This document shows positions 47,561-59,293 of a DNA stretch of 64,000 nucleotides, in pieces. Source of the stretch: Acidobacteriota bacterium (lineage in GTDB: Bacteria > Acidobacteriota > Terriglobia > Bryobacterales > Bryobacteraceae); assembly GCA_029776225.1 (NCBI GenBank), contig JAKOTR010000031.1, positions 124,001 through 188,000 on the forward strand, in the 5' to 3' direction. Position numbers and translations under genes: made by a program. Within the stretch, counting starts at the first letter, position 1. Each line of letters starts with the position of its first letter. Below the pieces are notes generated by a model. The model ran no database searches, had not been told where the DNA came from, and saw only the letters and a program-made list of their open reading frames with translations.

Positions 47561-47589
47561 TTGCTTTTCGGCCGGGACCGGGATATAAA
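47561..47589 (+). promoter_or_regulatory. Promoter candidate placing transcription start at the ATG of the response regulator
   Basis: TTGCTT (47561-47566), 17-bp spacer, TATAAA (47584-47589). The ATG is at 47598, only 8 nt past the -10 box, and there is no Shine-Dalgarno sequence in between. The mRNA would begin at or next to the start codon, that is, be leaderless. Confidence 0.45.
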
Positions 47590-47597
47590 CGTCACGC

Positions 47598-48026
47598 ATG
47601 CCCGGTGAGAAGATTCTCGTCGTCGACGACGAGCCTCAGATCCGCTCGTTGCTGCGGTCGCTGCTGTCGCGGCAGGGATACGAGGTAACGGAGGCGGGCG
47701 ATGGCGCCGAAGCGCTATCGCTTTGCGAAAAAGGTTTTTCCTTCGACCTCGTCGTTACGGACGTCGTGATGCCGCAGATGGACGGCCTCCAGCTCTCGCG
47801 GAAAATCGCCGCGCTCAGACCCTCCACCAGGGTGCTGTTTATGTCGGGCAAATGCGAATTTGAACAGGTCGCCAGTCAAGTGAGCGAATTTGGCTTCGGA
47901 TTTATCAAAAAGCCTTTCGCAGTTGAGGAACTGCGCGAGTCGGTGCGCAACCAGCTTCGCGTGAGGGGAATGGCGCGCCCCGCGAGGAAAAAGCGACCCC
48001 AAGGGGGAGTAACGCCCGCAAAATAG
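47598..48026 (+). CDS. Stand-alone response regulator receiver protein
   Basis: 142 residues. A complete receiver: acidic triad Asp10/Asp11/Glu12, phospho-acceptor Asp55 (VVTDVVMPQMDG), Ser83 (FMSGK) and Lys105 (FIKKPF). Residues 121-142 are a basic Arg/Lys/Pro tail with no output domain. Such single-domain regulators act by protein contact. No histidine kinase gene is nearby. The ATG probably follows its transcription start directly (see the promoter entry). Confidence 0.92.
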   Translation: MPGEKILVVDDEPQIRSLLRSLLSRQGYEVTEAGDGAEALSLCEKGFSFDLVVTDVVMPQMDGLQLSRKIAALRPSTRVLFMSGKCEFEQVASQVSEFGFGFIKKPFAVEELRESVRNQLRVRGMARPARKKRPQGGVTPAK

Positions 48027-48110
48027 CCAGCAGAACCCCGCCAAAATTGCATAGTGCAAGCAAACAAAGTTCTAGTATTATAGCGGCAATACCTGAATTT
48101 TATTTAATCG

Positions 48111-48500
48111 GTGGTGTCTGAGGTGCCGATAAAGAAAAAAACGGTGGACCATATGACGCCAAAAGGGGCTATTTCGCGGAAGCCGGCCACGCCGGACCTG
48201 GCCGCGTTGCGGCAGGCCAAAAACCTTTCCCTCGCGCAAATCTCGGAGGCGACCAAGATCCGCGAGCATTACCTGCGAGCTATCGAAGAGTCAAGGTTTG
48301 AGGATCTGCCGGGCGGGGTGTTCGCCACAAGCTACATCCGGCAGTACGCACGCGCCATCGATTACGATGAATGTGACCTGCTTGCCGCTTACTCTGCCAC
48401 GCTCCCCGAGGAAGAGCCGGAGGAATCACCCGCGGCGCCGCGAGGGCTGATCGGTATCTTGTTGAGAAGCCTGGGTTTACGCCAGCTCGCACCGCGGTAG
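48111..48500 (+). CDS. RodZ-like helix-turn-helix protein without membrane anchor
   Basis: 129 residues. Residues 30-90 are the HTH of the RodZ/DUF4115 family: LAALRQAKNLSLAQISEATKIREHYLRAIEE is the whole HTH core, cited in part, and VFATSYIRQYARAI completes it. Genuine RodZ continues into a transmembrane helix and periplasmic domain; this protein stops 35 residues later in an acidic Pro-rich stretch and a short hydrophobic helix (LIGILLRSLGL). It may bind DNA or MreB like RodZ's cytoplasmic part. Start uncertain among GTG 48111, GTG 48123 and ATG 48153. Confidence 0.75.
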   Translation: MVSEVPIKKKTVDHMTPKGAISRKPATPDLAALRQAKNLSLAQISEATKIREHYLRAIEESRFEDLPGGVFATSYIRQYARAIDYDECDLLAAYSATLPEEEPEESPAAPRGLIGILLRSLGLRQLAPR

Positions 48501-48542
48501 GCAAGTTTCTCGAACCCAGGGGGGCCGCCGTTCGCGAGGCAG

Positions 48543-51101
48543 CTATTCCTCTCGCAAAACCTCCAGCGGCTTTCGCCCCAGGATGCGGAAACTCGCCACC
48601 CAGCCGGCAGCCACGGCAATCCCGGAAGTCAACACAACCGCCGCCAGGTTGGAAACCAGATCCACGCGCGGGGGCGCGTCGAGCAGGCGCTTGAGCAGCA
48701 GCGACGAAAAAGCCGTAGCCAGCAGACCCCCCATCAGCCCCGCCACGGACCCGAGCACCAAAAACTCCACAGAGAAAATCGCGGCCAGCCGCCGCCGCGT
48801 CGCGCCGAGAGTTTTCAGAACCACGACTTCGCGAATGCGCCGGAACCGCGTCCCGGCAACGCTGGAGGCCAGAATGATCGCTCCGGCGAGGATGGCGAAA
48901 ACCGAAATGAACCTCACGACGAGCGCAATCTGGTCAATCACTTCCTGGACGATTTCGAGCACGTCCGCGGCGTTGATGACCGTCACGGCGGGGAACTTGG
49001 CGAAAACGGCCCGCTGCAACGGGGCCACGCTGGCCGGGCGCACCCGAAGCGCGCCGAAGTATACGGCCGGAAGGCCATCGAGAGCGCCGTCGTTGAAGAT
49101 GAATTCGATGCTCGCGCCGGGGCGGATGGATTCGGTCCGGTGTATAGCGGCCACCCGGGCGGTAAAGCGCTTGCCCGAGGCCTCCCATTCGAGCACGGCG
49201 CCGGGCTTGACGTTGAGAATGCGCGCGGCGTCCTCGGCGACGGATAACAATGCCGCGCCGCCATCGCCACCCTTCCACCAGGTGCCCTCGAGGATTTCTG
49301 TGTGGGGCGGCACGGCCTCTGCCCAAGTCACCTGCCGCGTCCGGAAATAGCGGCGTATGGGCCCGCGCGGCGGCCGCTGCTCGATGGGGCGCCCGTCGAT
49401 CGCAATCAGCCGCGCCGCAACCGCGGGCACGAGTTCCGGCGCGCTCTCAACACCTTCCTGCTTCCGCAACAGCTCGACCAGGCCCTGGTGCTCGCGGCGG
49501 GTGACATTGACCAGAAAGACATTGGGCATGCCCGGAGGCGCGCTGGCGGCAAGCTGGGCCAGCAGCGAGTTCTGCACCAGGTATACGGTCAGAGTGAAGG
49601 TCACTCCGATCCCGAGCGCGACAAGAACGGTTTCGGCGTGGTTGCCGGGGCGGTAAAGGTTTGCCAGGCCGTGGCGCACAGTCGCGGGCAGGCGCCACGG
49701 GGAATGGCGCAGGAACAGCCGCACGGCCCGCAGCAGAACCCACGCGATCGCCGCCAGCACTCCCAGGCTTACAACCAGGCCGCCAGCGAACAGAAAGCCC
49801 ATCTCCGCCGAATCGCTCAACCAGGCCGCGATCGCGCCCATCGCGGCAACCAGCAACGCACCGGCCGCAATAGAGGAGCGCGAATCCGCCAGCCGCTGCC
49901 GCCATGGCGGTCTGGCGTCTGGCATTTCCCGGCGAAAGATCAGGTTCGGGCGCACCCGGCGGATAGCCAGCAGCGGCGGAACCGTGAATAGCAGGGCAGT
50001 GAGGATGCCGGCGGTAATCCCCTGAACGATGGCCCCGGGATCCCAGGCGATCTCCGGCCGGATCGAGAAGTACCGTTCGATCAGGAGCGGAAAGGCCGCC
50101 TGCACGACGCCGCCGAGCGCGATGCCCAGCAGGCTGCCCGCAGCGCCGAGCAGCAGCGCCTGTGTGGCGTAGATCCGCACGATCTGGCCGGACCGCGCGC
50201 CCAGGCACTTCATGGTGGCGATCGAATCCATGCGCTGGGACAGGTGCGCGCGGATGGCCGTGGCGACACCGAGAGCGCCGACGATCAGCGCAATCAGGCT
50301 GACGAGGCTCATGAACCGGGTGGCGCGGTTGAGACCGCGGGTGATGGTCGGATGCGTTTGCCTGAAATCGGCCACCTGCGCGTCGGGGAACGCCTGTTGC
50401 AGCGTGCGCCTGAGTTCCTGAATGTCCGGACCGCCGGGCACGATGCGGAACAGAAAGCGTTGCGAGGCGCGGCTGCCGGGCTGCATCAGGCCGGTGCGCT
50501 CGAACGCTTCGCGGGAAAGCATGACGCGCGGGCCGACGTTCAGCGTACCGGTCATGCGGTCGGGCTCGACCCTGACGACCGCCGCGATGCGGCAGTCCAG
50601 CCCGCCGAGCCGGATGGAATCGCCCACTTCGGCGCCAAGTCGCAGCAGGAGATCGCCCGAGACGGCAACCTGGTCGCCTCGAAGCGCCTCGGGGAGGGGA
50701 AGGGGCGGATCGAGCCGGACGGCTCCGTAGAACGGATACACGGCGGGGTCGACCGCTTTCACGGTGACCAGAATTGGGTCTGGCGAGCCGGCGGAGGACG
50801 CCATGGAGACGGTTTCGGTGATCCAGGTGCGGCGCACGCCGCGCAGGCCTTCCATCACGGCCTGCTGCGCGGGGGAGGCGTCATTGAACGTGCGCACGGT
50901 CAAATCTGCCGCCATCAGTGTGCGGGCCTCTTTGAGCAGCATGGAGCGGAAGGCCTGGCTGAATCCGCGCACTCCTGCTAGCGAGCCCACGCCGACTGCT
51001 ACCGCCGCCACGACGAACAGGAATTTGAGGGGGGCGGCGCGCGACTCGCGCCAGGCGATTTTCAGTGCGGTGCGCCAGCGCAGGCGGCTATTCATCGGCA
51101 A
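48543..51101 (-). CDS. YbbP-like large ABC transporter permease
   Basis: 852 residues, about the size of E. coli YbbP (804). Two FtsX-type membrane units are present: helix 1 near 25-45, then a block of helices near 265-400 and 430-470, then a second periplasmic domain and three helices near 725-845. The last residues, FRILGRKPLEVLREE, match the family. YbbA-YbbP-like systems are thought to export hydrophobic or lipid molecules or extract lipoproteins. It overlaps the 3' end of the ATPase gene by 14 nt, so both are co-translated. Confidence 0.9.
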   Translation of the reverse strand: MPMNSRLRWRTALKIAWRESRAAPLKFLFVVAAVAVGVGSLAGVRGFSQAFRSMLLKEARTLMAADLTVRTFNDASPAQQAVMEGLRGVRRTWITETVSMASSAGSPDPILVTVKAVDPAVYPFYGAVRLDPPLPLPEALRGDQVAVSGDLLLRLGAEVGDSIRLGGLDCRIAAVVRVEPDRMTGTLNVGPRVMLSREAFERTGLMQPGSRASQRFLFRIVPGGPDIQELRRTLQQAFPDAQVADFRQTHPTITRGLNRATRFMSLVSLIALIVGALGVATAIRAHLSQRMDSIATMKCLGARSGQIVRIYATQALLLGAAGSLLGIALGGVVQAAFPLLIERYFSIRPEIAWDPGAIVQGITAGILTALLFTVPPLLAIRRVRPNLIFRREMPDARPPWRQRLADSRSSIAAGALLVAAMGAIAAWLSDSAEMGFLFAGGLVVSLGVLAAIAWVLLRAVRLFLRHSPWRLPATVRHGLANLYRPGNHAETVLVALGIGVTFTLTVYLVQNSLLAQLAASAPPGMPNVFLVNVTRREHQGLVELLRKQEGVESAPELVPAVAARLIAIDGRPIEQRPPRGPIRRYFRTRQVTWAEAVPPHTEILEGTWWKGGDGGAALLSVAEDAARILNVKPGAVLEWEASGKRFTARVAAIHRTESIRPGASIEFIFNDGALDGLPAVYFGALRVRPASVAPLQRAVFAKFPAVTVINAADVLEIVQEVIDQIALVVRFISVFAILAGAIILASSVAGTRFRRIREVVVLKTLGATRRRLAAIFSVEFLVLGSVAGLMGGLLATAFSSLLLKRLLDAPPRVDLVSNLAAVVLTSGIAVAAGWVASFRILGRKPLEVLREE

Positions 51102-51765
51102 CGATCTGCCCGTCGCAAAGCGTGATCCTCCGGTCGGCGTGTTCCGCCAGTTCGAGGTTGTGGGTTACCAGCACGAGCGTGGCGCCCTCCTCGCGGTTCA
51201 ACGCGATCAGTTTTTCGAGCACCAGCCGGCCGTTCACGCTGTCCAGGTTCCCGGTAGGCTCGTCGGCCAGCAGAACCGGCGGGCGAGCCACGAAGGCGCG
51301 GGCCAAAGCCACACGCTGCTGTTCGCCGCCCGAGAGCTGCACGGGATAATGGTCGCGGCGGTCGAGCAGCCCGACGGCGGCCAGCAGTTCCCGCGCCCGC
51401 GCGGCGCCATTCGCGGCGTCGCCGGCCAGCTCCAGCGGCAGCAGGACGTTCTCTTCGGCCGTCAGCGTCGGGATGAGCTGGTAGGACTGGAAAACGAAGC
51501 CCACCTTACGGCCACGCACCAGCGCGACAGCATCCTCGTCCAGCCCCGTAATCTCCTCGCCGTCGATCCAGATACGCCCCTCCGTCGGAGTGTCCAGGCC
51601 CGCGAGCAGGCCGAGCAGCGTGCTCTTGCCGCTGCCGGACGGACCCATGATCGCCAGGAACTGGCCGCGCGGCACTTCGAGGTCGATGCCGCGAAGGATG
51701 TCCACGCGATGGGTTCCGGTCTGAACGGATTTTTTGAGCCCGCTCGCACGGATGATCGGGGCCAT
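51088..51765 (-). CDS. ABC transporter ATP-binding protein, LolD/YbbA-like
   Basis: 225 residues from ATG 51765; the frame stays open to an ATG at 51819 but the family begins here. Walker A GPSGSGKST at 41-49, Q-loop Gln93, signature LSGGEQQ at 144-150, Walker B LLADEP at 165-170. It belongs to the MacB/LolD/YbbA/FtsE group that powers FtsX-type permeases. The YbbP-like permease starts within its last 14 nt. It is also the only FtsX-class ATPase in the window, so it could serve the orphan permeases at 21.2-23.7 and 46.3 kb. No ribosome site is obvious. Confidence 0.93.
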   Translation of the reverse strand: MAPIIRASGLKKSVQTGTHRVDILRGIDLEVPRGQFLAIMGPSGSGKSTLLGLLAGLDTPTEGRIWIDGEEITGLDEDAVALVRGRKVGFVFQSYQLIPTLTAEENVLLPLELAGDAANGAARARELLAAVGLLDRRDHYPVQLSGGEQQRVALARAFVARPPVLLADEPTGNLDSVNGRLVLEKLIALNREEGATLVLVTHNLELAEHADRRITLCDGQIVADE

Positions 51766-51832
51766 TGCACATATGGTAGCAATGCGCCGATCGGGACGCG
51801 CCCGGGGGGAGCAGTGCAACGGCCTCGCGCAG

Positions 51833-52633
51833 CTAAGGCTCGGGCTCGGCGAACTTCACGGTAGATTCAGCGCTGAAACGCTTGTAATTGCTGTAGCGGA
51901 TCGTGAGCCGGATCCGCTGCGGTCCCACGCGGAAATCCAGCGTGTCGTCCGCGTAGGTGTAGACGGGGAACCGATAACCCCCCTCCACCGGCTGCCAGAT
52001 TGTGGTGAAGCGCGGGAAGAGATTTTCGGTCTTTGCGCCGCGTATATCGGGAACAGCTTTGCCTACGGTCCGCACGATGGAATAGTCGTTCTTGGAAACC
52101 CACAACAGGCCGTCGAAGAGGCGCTGGTTCGCCAAAATTTGCCGCGGGCGCACCTGGAGGACCCAACAATCCACGTCATCCACGTTCTCCTCGCCGCGGT
52201 AACGGGTCTCGTAGAACCACAGTTGGCTGGCGTCGAACAAAAACGGCTGCACTTCGCGGATGTCCTGAAAATCCTCCTCGGTGAGGCGCAACCGCTGGAG
52301 GGTGTCGACCGGCCGGCCCACCAACTGCTCGATGCGCTCGCGTTTCGGAGAGAAGATTACGTCTCGGACTTCCCGGTATTCGCCTACCCTCGCGCCGTTC
52401 GGTTTGAGCTCCTCCACAATCACGGTCTGCCGGTAGGTGTACTGGTCGCGCGCCCGCCGCGTTTCCTCCGCGCGCTGGGCCACGCGTTTGGCGAGATCGG
52501 GCGGCGGGGCTGCATCACGCGCCGCCAGGGGGGAAAGCAGAGATACTAAAAAGATGCCAACGGAAGCAGCGAGGCGCGGCGTTTGGCTCAGGCTCACTGG
52601 GCTCGCGCTGATGGTCTTTGTCGCCGGACTCAT
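51833..52633 (-). CDS. Secreted LolA-like / lipoprotein-sorting-type protein
   Basis: 266 residues. A signal sequence (hydrophobic LAASVGIFLVSLLSPLAA, around 20-38) follows a polar start; GTG 52597 would give a shorter and more typical leader. The mature part has the LolA-like pattern of paired beta strands: WFYETRYRGEENVDDVDCWVLQVRP is one strand pair, cited in part, and TLDFRVGPQRIRLTIRYSNYKRF closes the fold. It lies upstream of the ABC genes in the same direction, so a three-gene export operon is likely. The role of a carrier is inferred. Confidence 0.7.
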   Translation of the reverse strand: MSPATKTISASPVSLSQTPRLAASVGIFLVSLLSPLAARDAAPPPDLAKRVAQRAEETRRARDQYTYRQTVIVEELKPNGARVGEYREVRDVIFSPKRERIEQLVGRPVDTLQRLRLTEEDFQDIREVQPFLFDASQLWFYETRYRGEENVDDVDCWVLQVRPRQILANQRLFDGLLWVSKNDYSIVRTVGKAVPDIRGAKTENLFPRFTTIWQPVEGGYRFPVYTYADDTLDFRVGPQRIRLTIRYSNYKRFSAESTVKFAEPEP

Positions 52634-53549
52634 CTACGCCTACTTTCTGAGTATACCGGCGGCTCTGGCCGTGCCCCTCGCTTTCGCTTTCGCGCTTGAA
52701 GCGTTCTTTTTCGTTGCGGTTGTGTGGGAGCCGCCGCGCAGGTTGTGGCAGCGGTGCTTCAGTCCGCCGGCGCTGGCCGCGCTGGCTGCCGCGAGCGGCA
52801 TCCTGCCCTATGTGATCAGTGCCGTGCCCGCCGGTGTGTTCCGCTGGGACGGCCTGGCCTCTGTGGCTGCACTGGCCGCCCTGGTGTCCTTCTGGTTCGT
52901 GCTGCTCCCGAAGAATCCTGCGATCAACCTGCTGTTCACCGCCGTGGTTGCGGCGGGGTTGCTGGCGGAGGTTTTTGAGCCGCTATACGGGCAGCCCGCG
53001 CCGCGGCTGAAACTCGGCATCCTGGGCGACATGATGTGGACGCGCCTGGCGATGGCCTCCGTCATCGGGGTGAACCGCTTCGAGATCAAGGGGCTCGGGT
53101 TTCTGCCTTCCCGCGACGAGTGGGCCGCCGGCCTCAAGAACTTTCTGCTGTTCCTGCCCGCGGGCCTGCTGCTGGGCTGGCTCCTGGACTTTGCCCGGTT
53201 CAACCCGAAGCCTTTCGCGTGGTGGCAGATTCTGGGACTCGCGCTGGCAACCTTTCTCGGAATGCTTTGGGTCGTGGCTTTGCGAGAGGAGTTTTTCTTT
53301 CGCGGACTGCTGCTGGAATGGATCTCAGGGTGGACCCGGAGCGAAGCCGCCGGGCTGGTGGTTTCCTCCGTCCTCTTCGGGCTGGTCCATCTGCCGTTCC
53401 GCGGTTTTCCGAACTGGGAATTCGCGCTCATCGCGACGGTGGCGGGGATCTTCTATGGCCGCGCGTACCTCAACGCCCGCAGCATCCGGGCCGCCATGGT
53501 AACGCACGCGCTGGTGAATACGACGTGGCGGGTGTTCTTCCCCGGCTAA
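52554..53549 (+). CDS. CPBP-family intramembrane metalloprotease (CAAX protease type)
   Basis: 331 residues from ATG 52554, with eight or so membrane helices. The ABI/CPBP motifs are complete: REEFFFRG with Glu245-Glu246 and Arg250, LVHLPF with His279, and THALVNTTW near 317-325 with His318. In bacteria such proteases process peptides or membrane proteins; some give bacteriocin immunity. An upstream frame extends to 52437 but would overlap the divergent gene even more. As it is, the first 80 nt overlap the 5' end of the LolA-like gene on the other strand. Confidence 0.9.
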   Translation: MPTEAARRGVWLRLTGLALMVFVAGLIYAYFLSIPAALAVPLAFAFALEAFFFVAVVWEPPRRLWQRCFSPPALAALAAASGILPYVISAVPAGVFRWDGLASVAALAALVSFWFVLLPKNPAINLLFTAVVAAGLLAEVFEPLYGQPAPRLKLGILGDMMWTRLAMASVIGVNRFEIKGLGFLPSRDEWAAGLKNFLLFLPAGLLLGWLLDFARFNPKPFAWWQILGLALATFLGMLWVVALREEFFFRGLLLEWISGWTRSEAAGLVVSSVLFGLVHLPFRGFPNWEFALIATVAGIFYGRAYLNARSIRAAMVTHALVNTTWRVFFPG

Positions 53550-53641
53550 GTGAACTTCCCAGGGAATCCCCCGGGCTCCACTGCGTCGCCGGTAAATCCA
53601 GGACTTGAGCCACCGGCGGCGGCAATCGCCCAGGTTGAGCG

Positions 53642-55195
53642 CTACCGCGTTGTCGGGTAGGCGACTCCCAACTGCTCCAGGTACGTCTTGTACTTCGCCG
53701 GATTGTAGCGCAGAGGCCGGAGCTGCGCGCGGAAGCGCTCCATCTTTTCCCGATTGAGGTGTATGGGCGGCTGTGTCCCCTCGGGGATCAACGACTTCCA
53801 CTTCGTCGTCTTCGTCTGCTCCGCAAAATACTGGCGCGCCGCTTCGAGTAACTGCGGATCGACCAGTAGATCTATAGCGGTCATCGCCTGCGCTTTCGCG
53901 CCCGCTGTAGTGCCCTTGTGCGCAATCGGGGTTGCCATGGCGATGGCGCTCGACCAGTGGTGTCCGATCATGCGCGGGATGTTCGCCGGATAACGCAGCA
54001 CGACGGTCGGCACGTTCCAGGAGACCTCCGCGATGTCGTCAGATCCGCCCGGAGCGGGGACAGCGCTCGGCGTGGCCAGTTCCCTGATCGTCGTGGAAAG
54101 GCCGTCCGCGGTCACTCCCAGCTCCTTCTGCGCGGCGATCGCCAGTTTCACGTCCTCCGGCGACCAGGCAGGCATTCCGACGCGCTTGATGTTGGCGTGC
54201 AGTGCTTCGGCCATCGGCTTGTTGAAGTGACCGGGCCACGTTGCCGCAAGGACGCGCTCCTTCACGGTAGTGTCGGTCATCATGGCCGCGCCTGCGGCGA
54301 TGCGCCTGCCGATCTCGTGCAATTCGCGGATGCGGTCGTAATCCAGTTCGCGGAAAAAATACCAGACGGTGGCCGTTGGGGGAACCACGTTGGGCTGGTC
54401 GCCGCCGTCGACGATCACGTAGTGCGAGCGCTGCTCAGGCCGGAGGTGCTCGCGCCGGAAGTTCCAGCCCGCGTTCATCAGTTCCACCGCATCCAGCGCG
54501 CTGCGCCCGGACCACGGCGAGCCCGCCGAGTGGGCGCTGCGGCCCTCGAACGTGAACTGCGTGGAAACGAGTCCGGAGCCGCGCGGGCCGTAGGAAGTGG
54601 AAAACTCCGAGGCGACGTGGCAGCTCAGCATGGCGTCGACGTCGCGGAACAGCCCGGCCATCACCATGTAGGTGCGGCTGGCGAGCAGTTCCTCGGCCAC
54701 GCCAGGGTACACCCGAATCGTGCCAGGCAGCCGGTGTCTTTGCATCACCTGTTTCACTGCGATGGCGGCGGTGATGTTAAGGGCGGGACCCGAGTTGTGC
54801 CCCTCGCCGTGCCCCGGCCCGCCTTCGATGAGCGGCTCGTGCCAGGGAATGCCCGGCTTCTGCGACGTGGCGGGCAGACCGTCGATATCCGCCATAAAAC
54901 CGATCACGGGTTTGCCCGATCCCCAACTCGCCACGAACGCCGTGGGCATGCCGGCCACGCCCCGTTCAACCTTGAAACCCTCCTTTTCAAGAATCGCCGT
55001 GAGGTAGGCCGAGGTTTCGAACTCCTGGAACCCGAGCTCCGCGAAACTGAACAGCGAATCCACGATCTGCTGCGTGAGCGCACGCCGCGCCTCGACTTCC
55101 GCGACGACCTCCGATTTCAGTTTCTCCAGGTCCGGACGCTGTGCAAGCGCGGGCAGCACGGCGGAAAAAGCGAGAATGACAAGGCTGGTTTTCAC
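53642..55195 (-). CDS. Exported M20 amidohydrolase, AbgB-like
   Basis: 517 residues from GTG 55195, preceded by GGGAGGG 3-4 nt upstream; the open frame continues 246 nt further but the extension looks noncoding. Signal peptide KTSLVILAFSAVLPALAQ. Metal-site motifs of the M20D/AbgB type: GFMADIDGLP, GHGEGHNSG, AEELLASR and SCHVASEFSTSYG. The Glu-Glu pair in VAEELL is the catalytic region. E. coli AbgB hydrolyses p-aminobenzoyl-glutamate with AbgA, which is absent here. This long variant, with a C-terminal extension (NREKMERFRAQLRPLRYNP), is common in acidobacteria and bacteroidetes and probably acts on N-acyl amino acids in the periplasm. Confidence 0.88.
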   Translation of the reverse strand: MKTSLVILAFSAVLPALAQRPDLEKLKSEVVAEVEARRALTQQIVDSLFSFAELGFQEFETSAYLTAILEKEGFKVERGVAGMPTAFVASWGSGKPVIGFMADIDGLPATSQKPGIPWHEPLIEGGPGHGEGHNSGPALNITAAIAVKQVMQRHRLPGTIRVYPGVAEELLASRTYMVMAGLFRDVDAMLSCHVASEFSTSYGPRGSGLVSTQFTFEGRSAHSAGSPWSGRSALDAVELMNAGWNFRREHLRPEQRSHYVIVDGGDQPNVVPPTATVWYFFRELDYDRIRELHEIGRRIAAGAAMMTDTTVKERVLAATWPGHFNKPMAEALHANIKRVGMPAWSPEDVKLAIAAQKELGVTADGLSTTIRELATPSAVPAPGGSDDIAEVSWNVPTVVLRYPANIPRMIGHHWSSAIAMATPIAHKGTTAGAKAQAMTAIDLLVDPQLLEAARQYFAEQTKTTKWKSLIPEGTQPPIHLNREKMERFRAQLRPLRYNPAKYKTYLEQLGVAYPTTR

Positions 55196-55250
55196 AATCC
55201 CTCCCGGTGAACCAACCACAACAGGATACTGGAAACTTGGAAGCGGGTAC

Positions 55251-57730
<2,480 letters not shown>

Positions 57731-57981
57731 GCATTACAGGCACGTCCGCTCGCGCGCGTCAGTTGAGACGGAGCTGCATCCCAGCGAGGCCAGAGCGAAT
57801 TCCAGTGTTTCAATCATGTAATATGTATGTGGCAGCACAGATTCTGAATTGAAGGCCCGAACGGCGCTTTTGGGTTCGCCGGCGCCGGCGGCGTTCAGAG
57901 ATGGCGCCTCCGCCGGCGGTGGCTCTGCGGGATATATCAGGCGCGGAGCCACGATGTTTCCGGAAATCGAGGGATTCACAA

Positions 57982-58908
57982 ATGACCAAGACACGTAGAA
58001 CGTTTTTAAAGACTACGGCGGCGCTGGCTGCTGGAATCACGCCCGCGTGGAGCCAGCGTCAAAGAGACCGGTTGGAATCGATCCCCGATTCCGCAATCCA
58101 GGTGCCCAAAGTAAAGTTCTTTGGCGCCGATATCAGCCGCCTCATTTTAGGTGTAAACCCCTTTTATGGGTTCTCGCATAACGTCTACAACTACAGCATC
58201 GTGATGCGGGAGTGGTACACCCAGGCCAGGGTCGTCGAGGTGCTCAAGCGCGCCGAGTCGTTCGGCATCAATGCCTTCAACTACGTCCACATGTCGCGGG
58301 GGCAGGCCGATTGGGAACGCTACCTGGCCGAGGGTGGCAAGATGCGCCTGATCGCGCAGGCCACTACTGAGGATCCGGCTGAGGTCATCGAGGCCGTCAA
58401 GCCGTGGGCTGCCTGGGTTCAGGGGGAAATCACGGACGCGGCCTACCGGGAAGGCAAGTTGCACAAGGCTCGCGATTACGCCAAGAAAATGCGCGACCTG
58501 GGCGTCGCGGTCGTCGGCGTGGCCAGCCACATCCCTGAAGTGCTGATGGAGATTGAAGAGCAAGGTTGGGACGTGGATTTCTACGCCGGCTGTGCGTACA
58601 ACATCAGGCGCACGCGAGACGAGTTCCGCAAACTGCTGGGCGGCGAACTTCCCGAACTCCCCAACGACATCTACCTGCAGGACGACCCTCCGCGGATGTA
58701 CAAGTTCATGCGCCAGTGCAAGAAGCCTTGCATCGCTTACAAGATTCTTGCAGCCGGGAGGGTGTCCAACGTGGAAATGGCGTTCAAGCGCGCCTTTGAC
58801 AGCATCAAACCGAACGATCTCGTCTGCGTGGGCATGTTCCCGAGAGTGAAGGACGAAGTCAAGGAGGACGCGTACTTCGCCAGCCGGTACGGCGTTAGCG
58901 CAACCTGA
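57982..58908 (+). CDS. Tat-exported aldo/keto-reductase-like protein
   Basis: 308 residues from ATG 57982, preceded by GAGGG. Twin-arginine leader TRRTFLK at 5-11 with hydrophobic AALAAG. A TIM-barrel-like order of strands and helices follows: LILGVNPFYGFSHN near 53-66, VVEVLKRAESFGINAFNY (helix then strand), MRLIAQATTEDPAEV, VVGVASH and a C-terminal DLVCVGMFPR. The catalytic Tyr/Lys/His/Asp set of true AKRs is not clearly in place, so activity is uncertain. It may act on a periplasmic sugar derivative. Preceded by 250 nt without a gene, including a GC-palindromic stretch (CGCCGGCGCCGGCG near 57881). Confidence 0.72.
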   Translation: MTKTRRTFLKTTAALAAGITPAWSQRQRDRLESIPDSAIQVPKVKFFGADISRLILGVNPFYGFSHNVYNYSIVMREWYTQARVVEVLKRAESFGINAFNYVHMSRGQADWERYLAEGGKMRLIAQATTEDPAEVIEAVKPWAAWVQGEITDAAYREGKLHKARDYAKKMRDLGVAVVGVASHIPEVLMEIEEQGWDVDFYAGCAYNIRRTRDEFRKLLGGELPELPNDIYLQDDPPRMYKFMRQCKKPCIAYKILAAGRVSNVEMAFKRAFDSIKPNDLVCVGMFPRVKDEVKEDAYFASRYGVSAT

Positions 58909-59293
58909 GCCGCGGCCGGGGACGCTCCGGCGCGTTTGATTCCATCCCACCTGAGTAGGAACCAGCCAACCTGCGCCGATGGCGGGTGACGTGGTGTGAA
59001 GTCACGGCACACCTCAAGCCCAGAGACTCGCTCGTTCTTTGCTAAATCTGAACGCAAGGAAACATTTTGCGTCCAGGTGCATATAAGGTGCGTGTGATAG
59101 GCATGCGCCGCGCCTTGCGCATGTTCCCCCAGCCCGGATTCGTCGTTCCCCCCTGCTTTTTGCCTCAGCGTCGGCGCGAGCACGGCGATTTTCAGCGTCG
59201 TACCCTACCTGCCTGCGTGGCGGGCGCCTTCGGTCAACCCCATGGAGACAATTCGCAGCGAATGAGCACGGCCGTCGGCGCAGGGAGCTTCGG
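58909..59293. other. Intergenic stretch without a gene
   Basis: About 385 bp between two convergent genes. It has an inverted repeat with 7-bp perfect arms, CATGCGC (59102-59108) and GCGCATG (59117-59123), and an 8-nt loop. No ORF here resembles a protein family, and no tRNA fold is apparent. Confidence 0.5.

Noticed and set aside
48047-48059. TTGCA-TAG-TGCAA inverted repeat upstream of the RodZ-like gene as an operator
   Set aside because: Only 5-bp arms and no well-placed promoter boxes around it; expected by chance in a window of this size.
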